64,000 bases of DNA from NCBI GenBank assembly GCA_013398015.1, contig VZRR01008224.1:1-64000 (forward strand), written 5' to 3'. Both the position numbers and the translations under genes were made by a program. Below, in pieces: positions 38,401 to 50,400 of the stretch (the stretch's first letter is position 1; each line of letters begins with the position of its first letter). The notes under the pieces are model-generated. The model did no database searches, was not told the origin of the DNA, and worked only from the letters and a program-made list of their open reading frames with translations. This stretch comes from Oreocharis arfaki (Eukaryota > Chordata > Aves > Passeriformes > Paramythiidae).

Positions 38401-41400
38401 CAAAACCATCTGCTTCTCTCCTACCTCTTATCTATCTCTGGTTTGCCAGCCACACCAGCTCAGTGGCTGAGTGAGTTGAGGTGCATTTGGTGCACTCAGC
38501 GTCTCAGGGTTGCTGCTGTTTGGCTTCTGCTTGGCTCAAAGTTAGGCGGGCTAATGGGTGATACTTATCTTAATAGACTTAATGAGCTTACACATCTCCT
38601 CTGACCCCGGAGGCATTGCTTATATTCACAGTTATACTGTGCTACCCTCCAAAACAACCCATCTGCCTGTGGAGTGGCTGCAGGGTGGGATGCTGGAATT
38701 GTTTGCTTCTGGGTGTTGTCAGGAGAACACAAGGTGGCTTGGGGTGCAGATGTGCCAGGGATCTTGCCAGCAATTTAGTAGGGTATGTGGCCACATGCCA
38801 GGGTCTGGGCCTGGGCTCTGGCACTGTTTACTTTAGTAGTGCAGTTGTACTGCTAGGGCTGCTCTCCTCTCTATTCAAAATTTGCTTTTGAAATAATATC
38901 CTCTTCAAATGGGACTGATCCTCACCAAAGTGCTCAAAAGTTATTGGCAAGGAGCTCCAGGCCATCAGTGTGATCAAAGAGCCTTAATGCCTTAGAAAAA
39001 TGAGCTAAAAATAAGCAAACTTTGTGTATCATTTCCAATTAGACCATATACCACTCCCTCCAGGAGAATTAACTAAATACGGACTCTGTTATGCTGCAAA
39101 AGCTGCCTCTCCTCCGACACGTCCCATCTCTCTAACTAACTGGAGAATCAGAAGTCAATTTACTCTTTTCCTAGTTGTGTGGCAGCCAACATCATGATGA
39201 GAGGAAAATCATGCTGGGAGAAAGAACAAGACCAACAATAACAAACTGATATATTCCTCAAGGTTTAGGGTGCAAAAGGCTTCACAGTTAGTAGAATATG
39301 ATCAGACAAATCTATCTTGTAACAATAAACAATGAATCAGAATTGTATAAAATGAGTTTGTTTTAAAGTGGACATTCAAAGGCATTTAATCTGCATTGTT
39401 TTCATCATCTGTTTCTTGTTCATGGCATTATGGCTGTCAAAAGCTGTGCAAAATATTTGATCAAGATATTCCAAAGAATCTGAGTTCAGACATGAGCAAA
39501 GCCCAGAAAGTTCATGAGTTTGCCTCAAAGATCAGTTTCCCTAGAACATCCCAGATATCTGCATCAGCCTGGTGCTCACTGAATACGTCTCCCTTTGGCA
39601 AAATAAAAACAGTTGTACCAGCAGCCTTCATGTCATCCTCAGGTGAAACAAAGGAAATAGTAAGTGGAGAGGGAAACCTTGTTACTAGTTCAAGTCAAGG
39701 TTGAAGCAATTTGGCTAAGAAATTTATGCTTTCCTTGCTCATGGTACTCTAGTGGGGTGGATGAGACTTCTTCAGTTTAGGAAAAACACTGAAAAATCTC
39801 AAGGCAAAAATTGCTTTTTCAACATTACTTTTTTTGCAATGATATTCTGAAGCAGAAGGATTAATTATTTAGGATCTGATCAAAACCTTATTGACTTTGG
39901 ATTGGGAAGATAAGAGACACAAAAGGATTAAAACTAAAGAGGATTTTATTTTAATTACTTTTTTATTTTCTCTTCAGAAATAGATTTTAATATCACCCCT
40001 GCTCCTGGATGTGTATTGTACCTGACTGCTTTGCCTAAAAGTTACAGAGAGAGGTTTTTAAACTGGTATATCAAATAAAGTTATTATTAATTGTCAGAAT
40101 GCTGCAGAAATCACTCTTTCAAGTTTTTTTGTTTTATTCTCTTGTTTCAGGTTGTGGAACGTTCACCTTTCTATCTTCTGCTATTGCTGCTGTAAGTGGA
40201 CTTCTGATGGGCTATGAGTTGGGCCTTATCTCTGGAGCTCTTCTTCAGATGAGCAGCATTTTAGCACTCTCTTGCAAAGAGCAGGAAGTCATTGTAAGTT
40301 CCCTGCTTTTTGGGGCCTTATTTGCATCCCTTACTGGTGGATTTCTTATAGACCGATTTGGAAGGAGACTTGCTATTATTGTTGCATCTTCTTTACTTGT
40401 GGTGGGGAGTCTGATTTTGCTGCCCTATGAATCATACGAGATACTCATTGTGGGCCGGATTGCCATAGGTATTTCCATATCATTGTCATCAATTGCAACA
40501 TGTGTGTACATCGCCGAGATCGCCCCACAGCACAGAAGAGGCCTCCTTGTGTCATTAAATGAACTCATGATTGTGATAGGCATTCTCTTTGCCTATATTT
40601 CGAATTATGCGTTTGCCAGCGTGTCTCACGGCTGGAAGTACATGTTTGGCCTTGTGATTCCATTAGGTGCTTTGCAAGCTATTGCCATGTATTTCCTTCC
40701 ACCAAGCCCTCGGTTTCTTGTCATGACAAACAACGATGAAGCAGCGAGAAAAGTACTGGAGAGGCTACGGGAAACGTCGGATGCTGCTAAAGAGCTTACT
40801 GTGATTAAGTCTTCCCTGAAAGATGAACATCAATATAGTTTCTTGGACCTGTTTCGTTCAAAAAACAACATGAGGGCGCGAATGCTGGTAGGACTCACTC
40901 TAGTGTTTTTTGTGCAAACAACTGGGCAACCCAACATTTTATTTTATGCATCGACCATTTTGAAGTCAGTTGGGTTCCAGAGCAATGAAGCTGCCAGCTT
41001 GGCTTCTACTGGGGTTGGGGTGGTTAAAGTGGTCAGCACAGTCCCAGCCACGTTTTTTGTGGATCGAGTTGGAAGAAAAACTTTTCTGAGTATTGGCTCT
41101 TCTGTTATGGCAGTATCGTTGGTCACTATGGGCTTAGTGAACCGTAACATACATGCGAATGTCACCAAGGTCTGTAGAAGCCAATCTCCAGAGGATTTCT
41201 TTCTCCAGAGACCAGGAAACTTCACTGTCACCAATGGGAGTCTCAAGGACCTCTTTGCTAGCATGGCTTCAACAGAAAGATTGTCATTTGATGTACAAAG
41301 CCCAGATGTTGCCAGGACAGGAGAACTGAACAGGACTGCCCTGGCAGGAGGCAAAAGCACGACAGGGTCTCACATGGAAAGTGGGGAGGTCCCTGTTGTC

Positions 41401-44400
41401 CTGAAGTGGCTCTCACTGGCCAGCCTGCTTGTCTATGTTGCTGCATTTTCCATAGGTCTTGGACCAAGTAAGTGTTTCACTTTTCTAACTGTTTGTAATG
41501 ATTTACATACACTATTAAGTGGGGAGATGACAAGCCCTGCTTGGCATTAGGCAGTTCCTAAGTTGGGCAAAGCAGTGTTTTTTGCCAATATGCACTGGTA
41601 TTGTCAAAGACCATCCTGGTAGGCCTGGCATGTACTTTTTAGGAAGAGGTCCTGCCCATTGGGGTCAATGACCTGATCTCACTTCCAGTCAGTGTAATTA
41701 ATTGGTCCCTATTCAGTCAAGAACTGCTGTTAGCTTTGTACATCAAAATTATGGAGCCGCTGGCTCTCTTTCCTCTTTCAAGTCTGTTGTGTCTTTACAT
41801 TGGGAAGGTTAAGATGTAGGCATTTGCTGCTGCTAACTCATAAACCCAAGATAATGGTAAGCTCTAGACCTCTGTATGGTATGACATCATCAAATCCATT
41901 AAATACCAACCTGTCGGAGTCCCTCTGACTGTGTAATAGTCTTCAGATGTAGAAAATGCGTTCAAGGTATCGTAATTCATGACCAAGCTGTAGTACCATT
42001 GCCATTACTTGGGTGGAACAACACCAGTGGAAGGACACAAAGGCGTGTCACTGTACAGCCGAGGTACTGCTGCAGCTGCCATTGCACTTGCACGGGTCCC
42101 ACTCTCTCCAAAGAAGACCACGTCTGTCGTTCCAAGGGACTAGAAATTAAATCTCTCCATTTTCTTTTGTTTTGTTTCAATAGCACTTGCATAACGTTGT
42201 ACTTCGAAGGGATCAATTTTCTAAGTCACTCTGCAAACCCCACACGCACAGTTCATTATTTATTAACAGACTTTATGTGCTTTTGCACCCTGGCTCAAAC
42301 TTGCCTTGCAAACAAACCATATTCTCCCGTACTATTATGATAAAAAGCTTGCCACAAGGATACAACCCAACAATTGCACTAACAACAACTCCCCTGCAGT
42401 ATTTATTTGTTTTAAACATTACTCACCAGGAGAGCAGTGTGAGATAAGCATTCATTGCCAGGGCAGCAAGCTTGACTGTGTTATTCCAGCGTTATTCCTT
42501 CCCTTGAAGATTGTCTTGGGGCTGGATTCTGCTTTCTATGACATAGGTTCAAAACCAGGGGTGAAACCCTGAAAAGAAAATGTTACTTGAGCTTTTTTTT
42601 TGGGTGTTTCAAACACATATTTAATGACCCTTAGAGTGGGATCACATGTACAGTCTTGGCCTCCTGCTGAAATCTGCTTTCCTGGTGACCTGGCTGAAAA
42701 TGGGTTCTTAGTCATTTGAGTTGGCCTAATATACGGTTAATGAGAACAATGTCTATTTTCTTGAGGGCTGCAAAAACTGACGTGTTTTCCAGGCTGATCC
42801 GAGAAGTCTCTGAGGCCAGTGCTTGTTTTTTGACCTCTTTCCTGACTTGAGAGCTCAAATGCTTTCAAACAGAAAACAGGAAAGAACAGGCACCCCCTCA
42901 GCTCCATCGTGGAGAAATCACATGTAAAACCAATGTGAGGCAATTTATACTGACAGATGCATTTGCCTGGCAAGTGAAGGCCACGTCTAGCAGAGATACA
43001 GGTACTTCAAATTGCAGCTAAGTACTTTCGAGGCATTTCCCTGTCTTTGAAAGTATACTACTCAGTTAAAATTTACAGCGTATAGAAAATGCAAGGGTTG
43101 GAGAACCAAGAGATTGTTGGAATCTGCAAAGGATATATCATGCTTAAATAGTCTGGATTGGGATGCAAGGTTATAATTTGTATCTCATATACAGCCTACA
43201 ACATCTGCTGTTTGGAGCCCTAATCCCTGAATGTATTTTCAAAGCCTAGCTTTCTTATCCTCAGTGAACCTTTCTTAGTGTAAAGAAAAAAAATGAGCCC
43301 CTCTGCTTATGTAAAGTAAACAGTTTTAACATGTTTATGTTATTCATCTCTAAATCTGGTCTGTGGTCCGGACCAGGCTGTTCTCCATTGTCTTCTTGGC
43401 AATGGGAAGGAGACATTGAGGCTGTACTTGCTGGCTGCTGTGTCCAGGCGATGCCTGGGGCACCTGGGGCACAAAAGCGCTGTAACCTCTGCACCGCTGT
43501 ATTTTCAATGGAAAAATCTCATGCTCCAAGCAATGCCTGCCTCCATGCAATGGCTGGCTCAGGTGAAGGTGGTGTTGAGGATGCCTCTCTGTAGATCGAA
43601 TCAACATCTTTTGGATAAAGAGCAGGGAAGATCTTACTCTTTTTCTTTCGCACCACAAGGCCATTTCTGGAATTAATTCACTCACTTTACTTTGAGTCCA
43701 TGCTGCATTATGTTCATTGGGGATAAAGGAGACTTTATGTAGCACCATTAGGAAATGATACACTCTTCGCAGGGCGGTTCACACAATCTGAGCTCTATCA
43801 TCTTCTTTTTGATTACTATGTACTTTTTTTTTACTCCTTTCCTTCTTTTTTTTTTTTTTTTTTTNNNNNNNNNNNNNNNNNNTTTTTTTTTTACGCTGGT
43901 CAAAGAGATAGTTCAGTCCAGATTAACATAGCAGACATTTATAAATGTATTTTTCCATGATTTCTCTTTTATCACCAAATTACATTAAGTAGGTTGATTT
44001 TTTTAATGAACTAAACATATGCTAAATATATTTATTGCCTTTAATCAAAGCACCCAGGCTGCACAATGATGAGCACTCAAAAATAGACAGTGAGAGATAA
44101 AAGTCGTTTTTGCATTACAAAAGAATTCACAGACTAGCAAGCATCTGCATAGTCAATTTTTTGATTCTAGGGTGCTCTGTATTTATACCATCAGCCCTTA
44201 CACAAGATAAAAAGGGGAATTTCTGCTGCTCTGTTTCAGTTTAATGATGTTTGATGAACTGCGATTCAACTGCTTGTTCACGCTCAATTTCACACAATTA
44301 TGAGACCGTTTGGTAGATGCAACAAATTGGTGTTGCATCACGCCACAGAACAGCACATGCCATTTCTCTTGGGGTGTTTGCGGAAGTGTTTCAAGGCATT

Positions 44401-47400
44401 CAGTCGTTAGCCAAGGGGGCTTACTTGACACCCGTGTTTGTCTTGGGTTACCTTTGTGTGTCAGAAAGGTCAAACAAGGATCAGCTGTTCTCACAAGGGA
44501 ATGATGGTTGCAGAGTCCCAGAGAAACCACTCCTGGCTGCTGTGTGAAGGGTGAGGAGCACGAGGGGCTCCTTGTTGTTTGCAGCACATGCTTGTGAAGA
44601 GAAGCATTGGAACCTGCTGTATGTGGGTGGGAGAGGGACAGGAGGAATCTGAGCCTGGCAGAAGCACTGCTGTGCCTTTCACAGGGATCAGCAAGTGCAG
44701 GCTAAGGAGATGAGTGCGGTGCGGAGGTAGATCACCAATTCATCACCCAAGCTACAATGTGATCACTCAATGTGACCCTGGAAATTAATTTAACACAAAG
44801 GACACACAGAAAAATCTAGTTACAGCCACGACCATGCAGGACCACTTACTAAATGACACAGAGTTAACTGAAATAGTTTCAGGGCATCTCATTTGCCAAT
44901 TGCTCTGTTCAAACCACTTGGGGGACAAAAACTAGAGGTCCTTTCTCATAAAGAGGTGTCCCTTCACTCATCACTGTGTGTGATACAACATGTTGAGATG
45001 CTAGAATAAAGGAAAGCCATGCTCCTGGGCTATCAGACTTATTTTCCAAAATAAGGCTCTAAGTATGGGATTGCTGTGTTTGGATGGAGCATGTGCAAGA
45101 GTGTTCTCTTGGTTGGCAACTATAGGGCAGCTCTAGGCTCTCTGAAACAGAGTGAGTGCCCAGAGCCCTGCTGCTCTCCTCACAGACCTGATGAACAAAA
45201 TTCAGATGTCAGATGGCACTCATTACCAAGGACCTGCTTTTCTGCCTTGATCATCTCCTTTTGCACCATTTATGATCAAATACTGAATAGGAACAACTTC
45301 ACTCCATATTTCCTGCATATCCCCTGAGTGAGATGATCTCACCAGTAAGTAGCTGGAAGAAACATAGTGGCCCCACACACAAGTATGCAGGGATGAAATG
45401 TGGTCTAGAGGCAATGCTCTTTATCAGAAAGAAATCAGAGTGGCTCCAACAAATCCTATGCTGAGAAGCAGGTAATGCAGACTGAGTCTGGATCAGACAG
45501 AGCATCTGTTTTCCTAGTCTGAATTTATTCTTGCAAATTAAAGTCAAGTGAGCAAAACAGGACTTGGGCAGTACTTCTTTACACATATCTGGGAGTGAAG
45601 TTCAAGGGATTCCATGGACTTGTCAGGGATTTTTTGGTGTGGAATGAGGAACACCTTTAATGAGAGAGGGATGCCAAATGTATACATTTGGACTGCACTG
45701 GTGCCTTGCACAAGAACTCTTCCTCTGCAAGTCCTTTAAACACGTTTCTGTACAACTGCAAAAGCATTTAGGCAGTTGGCCAATGAACTTTGGGATAATC
45801 TGTTGGAGCAAATCACATCAGCTCTGCTGGCTTCATGGCATTTCATGCTGAGCATGCAGATGAAAATCCACAAAAACACCTACAAGTGGGCCTGAGGGGC
45901 AATTTCATGACATGAATCATCCTCAAAAGCTCAAAACTTAGCTGTGTAAAGTCCAGAGGTACTTATATCTCTGCCAACCCGTGACAAAAACGTTCTATTA
46001 CTTCATGTCCTAGAGCAGCTGCCAGCTTTGTGTGGCTCTTCAAAGCCAAGGTATAAACTCTAGATCTCTTTTCTTGGAGACAAGCTCCCCTTTCAGGTGA
46101 CGCCTCAGAGCTGCAGGGATGCCCCAGCCCCAAGCACTGAGAGCCTTCTTTACACACAGAGCGCTGTGGCCACAACACATGCAAGTCAAGTCAGTGTCTG
46201 CAGCTGGAGAAGTGTTCTTCAGGTTTCAGGGTTTGGCACAAAGAAATACCACATTTACCTATCCATAAACCCCAAAATATATTTTAACATACTTACGGTC
46301 AACATATTAAGTGTATAACCAGGTCTTGGGAAAGGGGTTTAGAGCTTGCTGCAAACATTGATTTTCCACATCACTGTTGCAGCATAGCTCCCATGAGTGG
46401 GTGCTTGAAGGGCTGGCCGTACTTTGGTGTTGCTAAAAACCTGTCCTGTCAAAGAGTGGAATTGAGTATCCATGGGAAGCTTTCTCAGACTGGGGTGTTT
46501 GCAGCCATTTGCTAGCCTCAGCCATCAGGGGAATATTTCCAGTTGGAAAACTGGAAAAAGATTACATTCTCATCACTCCACTCACAGCAGTCTTTCCTCT
46601 TAGCTTCTGAAGTGAGCACACTATCTACAAAACAGGAGACCAGGGCTGTGAAGTCCAGACCCACAGTGGATGCAAAGAATGCCTCCAGACCGTGTACAAG
46701 GAGAGGGCAAGCACAGGACCCACAAAATGAGGGGAAGTTTTTGGGGGGCAGCATTTCCCCCCAGGATGTCTCTCTGATGGACTCTCAGCCACTGACTCAC
46801 AGCCACCTCAGACTAAAGCACCTCCTGCATTTGGGGACCCCTAACATCTCCCTTCTCTCCTTGTGTGGATGCAGAGGCACTTAACAGCAGGCAGATCCAA
46901 AGCTGTTGGAGCAGGCACAAGAGAGGATAAACATAGGTGAACAAACCAAGGGCTTGTGATCACTACAGTCACTTCCTTTACCTTTATCCTAGTGCAGGGA
47001 AGGGTGGCAGGCCACCAAGCCTGCCTTCTTGTTTTACTGGTTTCACACTGGTTAAATTCTTCCCAGGTGAAAGACCTGGGATTGTGGCTTTGTGCTCCCC
47101 AGCCTGGGTCCCCCCAGGAAGGTGCAGGGACTGTGTTATCCCAGCAAGCCCTACTGTGATGCACCATCTCATTGCTTTGGGAACTCTCTGTGTGTGGGTT
47201 GTCAACCCTGTGAGGAACAAAACCTATGCAGGGAAGTTGGTAAAGGGAAGCCCCTTGTGAGAACACATCTTAAGAGCAAACTTTTACTGATGAAAGTGTA
47301 GTGTTAGGATGACAGATGTCCATTTCTAGTTTAAACCTAGACAGATTTGCTATTGAGTATATCTGAGTTAAATTTATATCAGCTTGAATGAATATGTAAA

Positions 47401-50400
47401 ACTGAGATAATTTGTACCTAAAATGGAACAGATGTTTCAACATGTTTGGGAATCCAACTGATGCAGGAGCCAGATTCCTCAGATTATCAACAAAGGTTAA
47501 TATTTTCTCCCCCAACAGGGGGGCTTTCAGACTCCTGCTCTCTAAATCAGGGCATGGTGTGAATAAAACCAAGATTGCAGTTTCAACCCCCCTTTAATCC
47601 CTGTATGGGCCACTCGCTTAAAAGCTGGACTCGATAATCCTTGTGGGTCCTTTCCAACTCAGGATATTCTGTGAAACCTGTGATATCTGTGACCTTTCCT
47701 TTGGCACAATGCTCCCTTCCTTACTGAGGGTCTTCCTTATTAAGGGTCTTTGGGTTGACCAGGAAACTAAATTAGACTGTGTGATAGCATTCCACATATA
47801 ATGTGCTTTAACTTTTGGTAAGCCCCAAAGTGGTCATGCAGTTGGACTAGATGGTCGTTGTATGTTCCTTTTTATTGAACTATTCTATTCTATTCTACTC
47901 TATTCTATTCTATTCTATTCTAATCTATTCTATTCTAATCTATTCTATTCTATTCCCATGTAAAAACCCACTTGCTTTCTTTAGATTTTATTGTGAGCTG
48001 TTGGAATCATTTAAATGCAGCTTTAAACCCATGTTGGGGAAAGTGGGGAAGAAGGAAGAAGGATCAGGCAAGAAAGGTCAAGGAGGATGGAGGAAAGCTC
48101 AAGGGTTCACAAGAAAAGTGAAATCAATAGAGGTGAAGAAGGAAGTAAGTGCATCTTCAGTCCATCATTGTCTTATACAATCTTATGTGGTTTGTGGTGG
48201 TCTCTCTCTATGTGTTTCATTGGATTAAGCAAGCCAAGTCCCAGAGCTGGAGCACTGCCCTAAAGCCCAGAGGACTATACTGGAGACAAATTAAGTCCCT
48301 TTGACTTCGGTCCTGTGATTGTTAGATTAACTGGCTACCTGAGTTAAAGCATGATTCATTAGCCTAGTTAAATGCTGAACCTTTTATGTGTCTTTCACCT
48401 CAGTTGCTAAATGCATCTGTAACAGAACCCAGAACAGCTGGTTTGACGTATGACACTGAACAGCCCAGGGGCTTGATGACAGAGGTCGTATCTCTTGCCA
48501 TCCTGACAATCCAGATTGCATAGGATGCTTTTTCTCTGCCTCATAATGCTCTTGGGCTTAATCTTGGCCACTAAATGCTCGACCTGAAACTGAAAAATCT
48601 TGTGGGAATCAGAACAGTCAGTGTGGAAATTCTGAACCCTCCATGGATTTAGTTGGCTGTTCCTATGTTTTGAAATACTGTAAGCTTAATGGTTTTCGCT
48701 GTCTTGGCAAACACTGGTAAAAAAAAATCAGATATCTAGAATGCACATCAATATCTTCGACATTAAAGCAGTATTTCAGGCTTTTACAAAGCATGTGGTT
48801 ATTGTATTAATTTATAGTTCACAGGAATCTGATGTTAACAGACATTCATGCTCATCATTACCTTGCATGACATTTGTTTTCAGTGTTTTATTTTTGAGTT
48901 TCTACATTTTTCAGAGCAGCTGTGGCCTGACCTTAAAATTCACAGAAATGAGAAGCATCAGTTTTATGATTTTTTTGTGGTTTACTCTGGAAAATGGGAT
49001 AGTGGTGAGGACTAAATCAATTTTTCAAAGCCAATCAAGTGCTTGAATGCTACGTTGGAATTTAATCAAGATAATAAACCTTGGAAATATGCATGTTTCA
49101 CTGAGGAATGGTACAGAAAGTCCCATTTCAGATAACCAAAAAGTTATCTTGGATTCTTTGTTTTATGACAAGATTCCTAGCACTGTTTATTTGTACTGAA
49201 TCATCTTTTAATGCATGCATTCATGTGGTTTGAATACGACACTCCAAGTGCTTCTCTAGTTCATCATTCCTGTGCTATTCAAATGCTGCCTCACGTGGCC
49301 TTTGTTTCACGCTGTGTCTGTGCTACCAAGCTGCATACCAAAACGAAAAATAAAGCAAGAGTTGTAAGCTGCCCACTTCTCCCTATTTCCTTGCCCCAGA
49401 TAAAGTTTATCTGAAGCCTCTTGTTATCATGTCAGCTATCCCAGGAATAGGTTTGCCTTTTCAAAGACTGATTGGTAGTAGCAAAGTGCAAGCCAGTTTG
49501 AGATATTTTTAGATAGCTGGATGTTAATTATAGGACTTCAAATTGCAGAAGGTGTTTTCTAAAATATCGGATGGATAGGTTTGTCTTATCTCACTTGATA
49601 GAACCTACAAATTTGGGGGGCTTTTTTAGATGTCAAAAAGGTCATAAGAAGGAAAAAATGCTTTTGCTACGATGAGATGTTGGAATGTCAGTGGGAGCTT
49701 CTTAATTATTTTATTATATGTTATTGTATTTCAACCCTGAGACTGAATATAAACTATAGAGTGAAGTACACCTGAAATCAGAGACATCATTTTCACTGAC
49801 ATCTGTGCTCCTGTCCGTAACTCCAAGTATGTTAAAGAGGGAAATTCTTGGTGGGTCAGACCAAGGGCTTTGCCTTCTGAGAGACAGACCCCTGGGTACT
49901 GTGAAAAGAGGGAGAGACAACACCGTGCCCCAGCCACTCTTCCTGTGTCTCCGCAACGACAGTGGTTCAATCTGTTATTGAAAAGGTAGGTGACTACCTG
50001 TGGTTTGGCATGTTATTCTCCACTTAAAGAGGGTTTTGAGTCAGTATTCTGAGCTTGGTGCTCTGGGTGTTGTAAATATCCCTTTACTAATAGTTCTGTA
50101 TTAGTAAACCCATTGACACAAAGGTACTGCTTAAGAGGAATAGAGCCTGTGCTTAAAATCATGCAGTTTTAAAGTTTAGCTCATGTTAGTTAGTAGCCAC
50201 TGGTCAAAATGAAGCATTTTACCTCTAGACTCACTTCATAAAAACCCCCTAGAGAGTTTGTATTGCTGTGATTCTAGCTAGTGATTGGGCCTAACTATGC
50301 TCTTTTGTCCCACAGCAACATTATCTTCTGTAAAGTGGTGCACTGTAAAGTGAGCCTCGCATATCCTTTTGTAGAAGCTTTGGTATGGTAGTCAAGGCTG

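Larger units (their letters stand above)
32483..40150 (+). other. SLC2A12: SLC2A12 intron 1
   Basis: A 7.7 kb intron from gtaagg to ttgtttcag. It contains a poly-A run, a ~50-base tandem duplication and an old CR1/L3-like LINE fragment (listed separately). Open frames up to about 100 codons are present but show no recognisable domain. Confidence 0.8.

Noticed and set aside
39396..39704. 102-codon open frame in intron 1 close to exon 2
   Set aside because: No homology that I recognise, and it is not linked by phase to SLC2A12 exons.
40099..40150. Translation start at the ATG just before SLC2A12 exon 2
   Set aside because: A clear acceptor (cttgtttcag) lies between it and the conserved protein, and exon 1 at 32368 gives an MVP start with matching phase.
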